A stretch of 6,685 bases of DNA from Euryarchaeota archaeon UBA39 (GTDB lineage: Archaea > Thermoplasmatota > Poseidoniia > Poseidoniales > Thalassarchaeaceae). The position numbers were made by a program, and so were the translations under genes. This document shows positions 6,566 through 6,685 of the stretch, piece after piece. The DNA lies in assembly GCA_002503045.1 (NCBI GenBank), contig DAQW01000100.1, positions 881 through 7,565 of the forward strand. Direction: 5' to 3'. Every line of letters begins with the position of its first letter. Position 1 is the stretch's first letter. Under the pieces are notes generated by a model. That model ran no database searches, was not told the DNA's origin, and saw nothing but the letters and a program-made list of their open reading frames with translations.

Positions 6566-6685
6566 CTAAATTACCTCATAAGTTCAGTCCTACTCGACTT
6601 CAAACTATCTCCCGAAACTGAAAGTTATGCCGAGCCCTTTTGAAGATGGCCCTCCACTGATTAACCTAAGGTTGTAGAGTCAAAG
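6566..6685. other. Leader/upstream region of the - strand operon; no supported gene
   Basis: These 120 bases look less AT-rich than the adjoining genes. They hold the ribosome site of the 97-residue gene and presumably its promoter, but I see no convincing archaeal BRE/TATA box or bacterial -35/-10 pair. A short palindrome AACCTAAGGTT (6663-6673, five-base arms) is the only dyad of note. Open frames on both strands are too short to call, and no tRNA shape is visible. The tail of another gene could begin at the window edge but cannot be recognised. Confidence 0.4.
6573..6577 (-). promoter_or_regulatory. Shine-Dalgarno site (GAGGT) for the 97-residue protein
   Basis: Read on the - strand, GAGGT lies seven bases before the ATG at 6565. 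It pairs with the conserved CCUCC anti-SD region and is the best ribosome site in the window. It fixes this start, and means the transcript has a leader rather than being leaderless. Confidence 0.7.

Noticed and set aside
6583..6622. Inverted repeat TTCAGT / ACTGAA in the leader of the - strand operon as a riboswitch or attenuator.
   Set aside because: Six-base arms with a 28-base loop are weak, and no known riboswitch core or U-tract is visible.
6582..6677. A + strand open stretch ending M-P-S-P-F-E-D-G-P-P-L-I-N-L-R-L before TAG at 6675.
   Set aside because: It has a stop just before 6582 and only 16 codons from its sole ATG (6627). No ribosome site or family match, so it is not called as a gene.

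Overview
The window is AT-rich and almost fully coding. It holds six genes: four on the + strand (bases 1-5211) and two on the - strand (5208-6565) that run tail-to-tail into them. No single gene fixes the organism. The gene set and the style of the proteins (an S15-type secreted hydrolase, a GT4/methyltransferase pair, an MMPL/RND permease with sequon-bearing ectodomains, and zinc-ribbon-rich hypothetical proteins) suggest a planktonic archaeon, perhaps a Marine Group II/III-type euryarchaeote. This is an inference of moderate to low confidence; an AT-rich bacterium is not excluded. No rRNA, tRNA, IS element, CRISPR array or integrase is visible.

Layout. Bases 1-648 are the 3' end of a CocE/NonD-type (peptidase S15 family) hydrolase, cut by the window edge and represented by its C-terminal beta-sandwich (PepX_C) domain. 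Bases 725-1960 encode a family-4 GT-B glycosyltransferase. Bases 2003-2776 encode a class I SAM-dependent methyltransferase. Bases 2842-5211 encode a 12-TM MMPL/RND-superfamily exporter. The gaps between these genes are short (about 76, 42 and 65 bases) and contain no obvious terminator, so cotranscription is plausible. The glycosyltransferase and methyltransferase probably act on one surface glycan or glycolipid. The permease may move a lipid or other hydrophobic substrate across the membrane, but no substrate can be read from sequence.

The - strand pair is the least explained part. A 97-residue protein with an HTH/SANT-like N-terminus (6272-6565) has a good Shine-Dalgarno site and overlaps the next gene by an ATGA junction. 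That next gene (5208-6275) encodes a 355-residue protein with a novel-looking N-terminal half and a C-terminal half holding 28 cysteines in about 150 residues, mostly as CxxC knuckles. The two look translationally coupled and are likely to work together, perhaps in regulation or nucleic-acid or protein binding. The last 120 bases hold only the leader of this operon and no supported gene.
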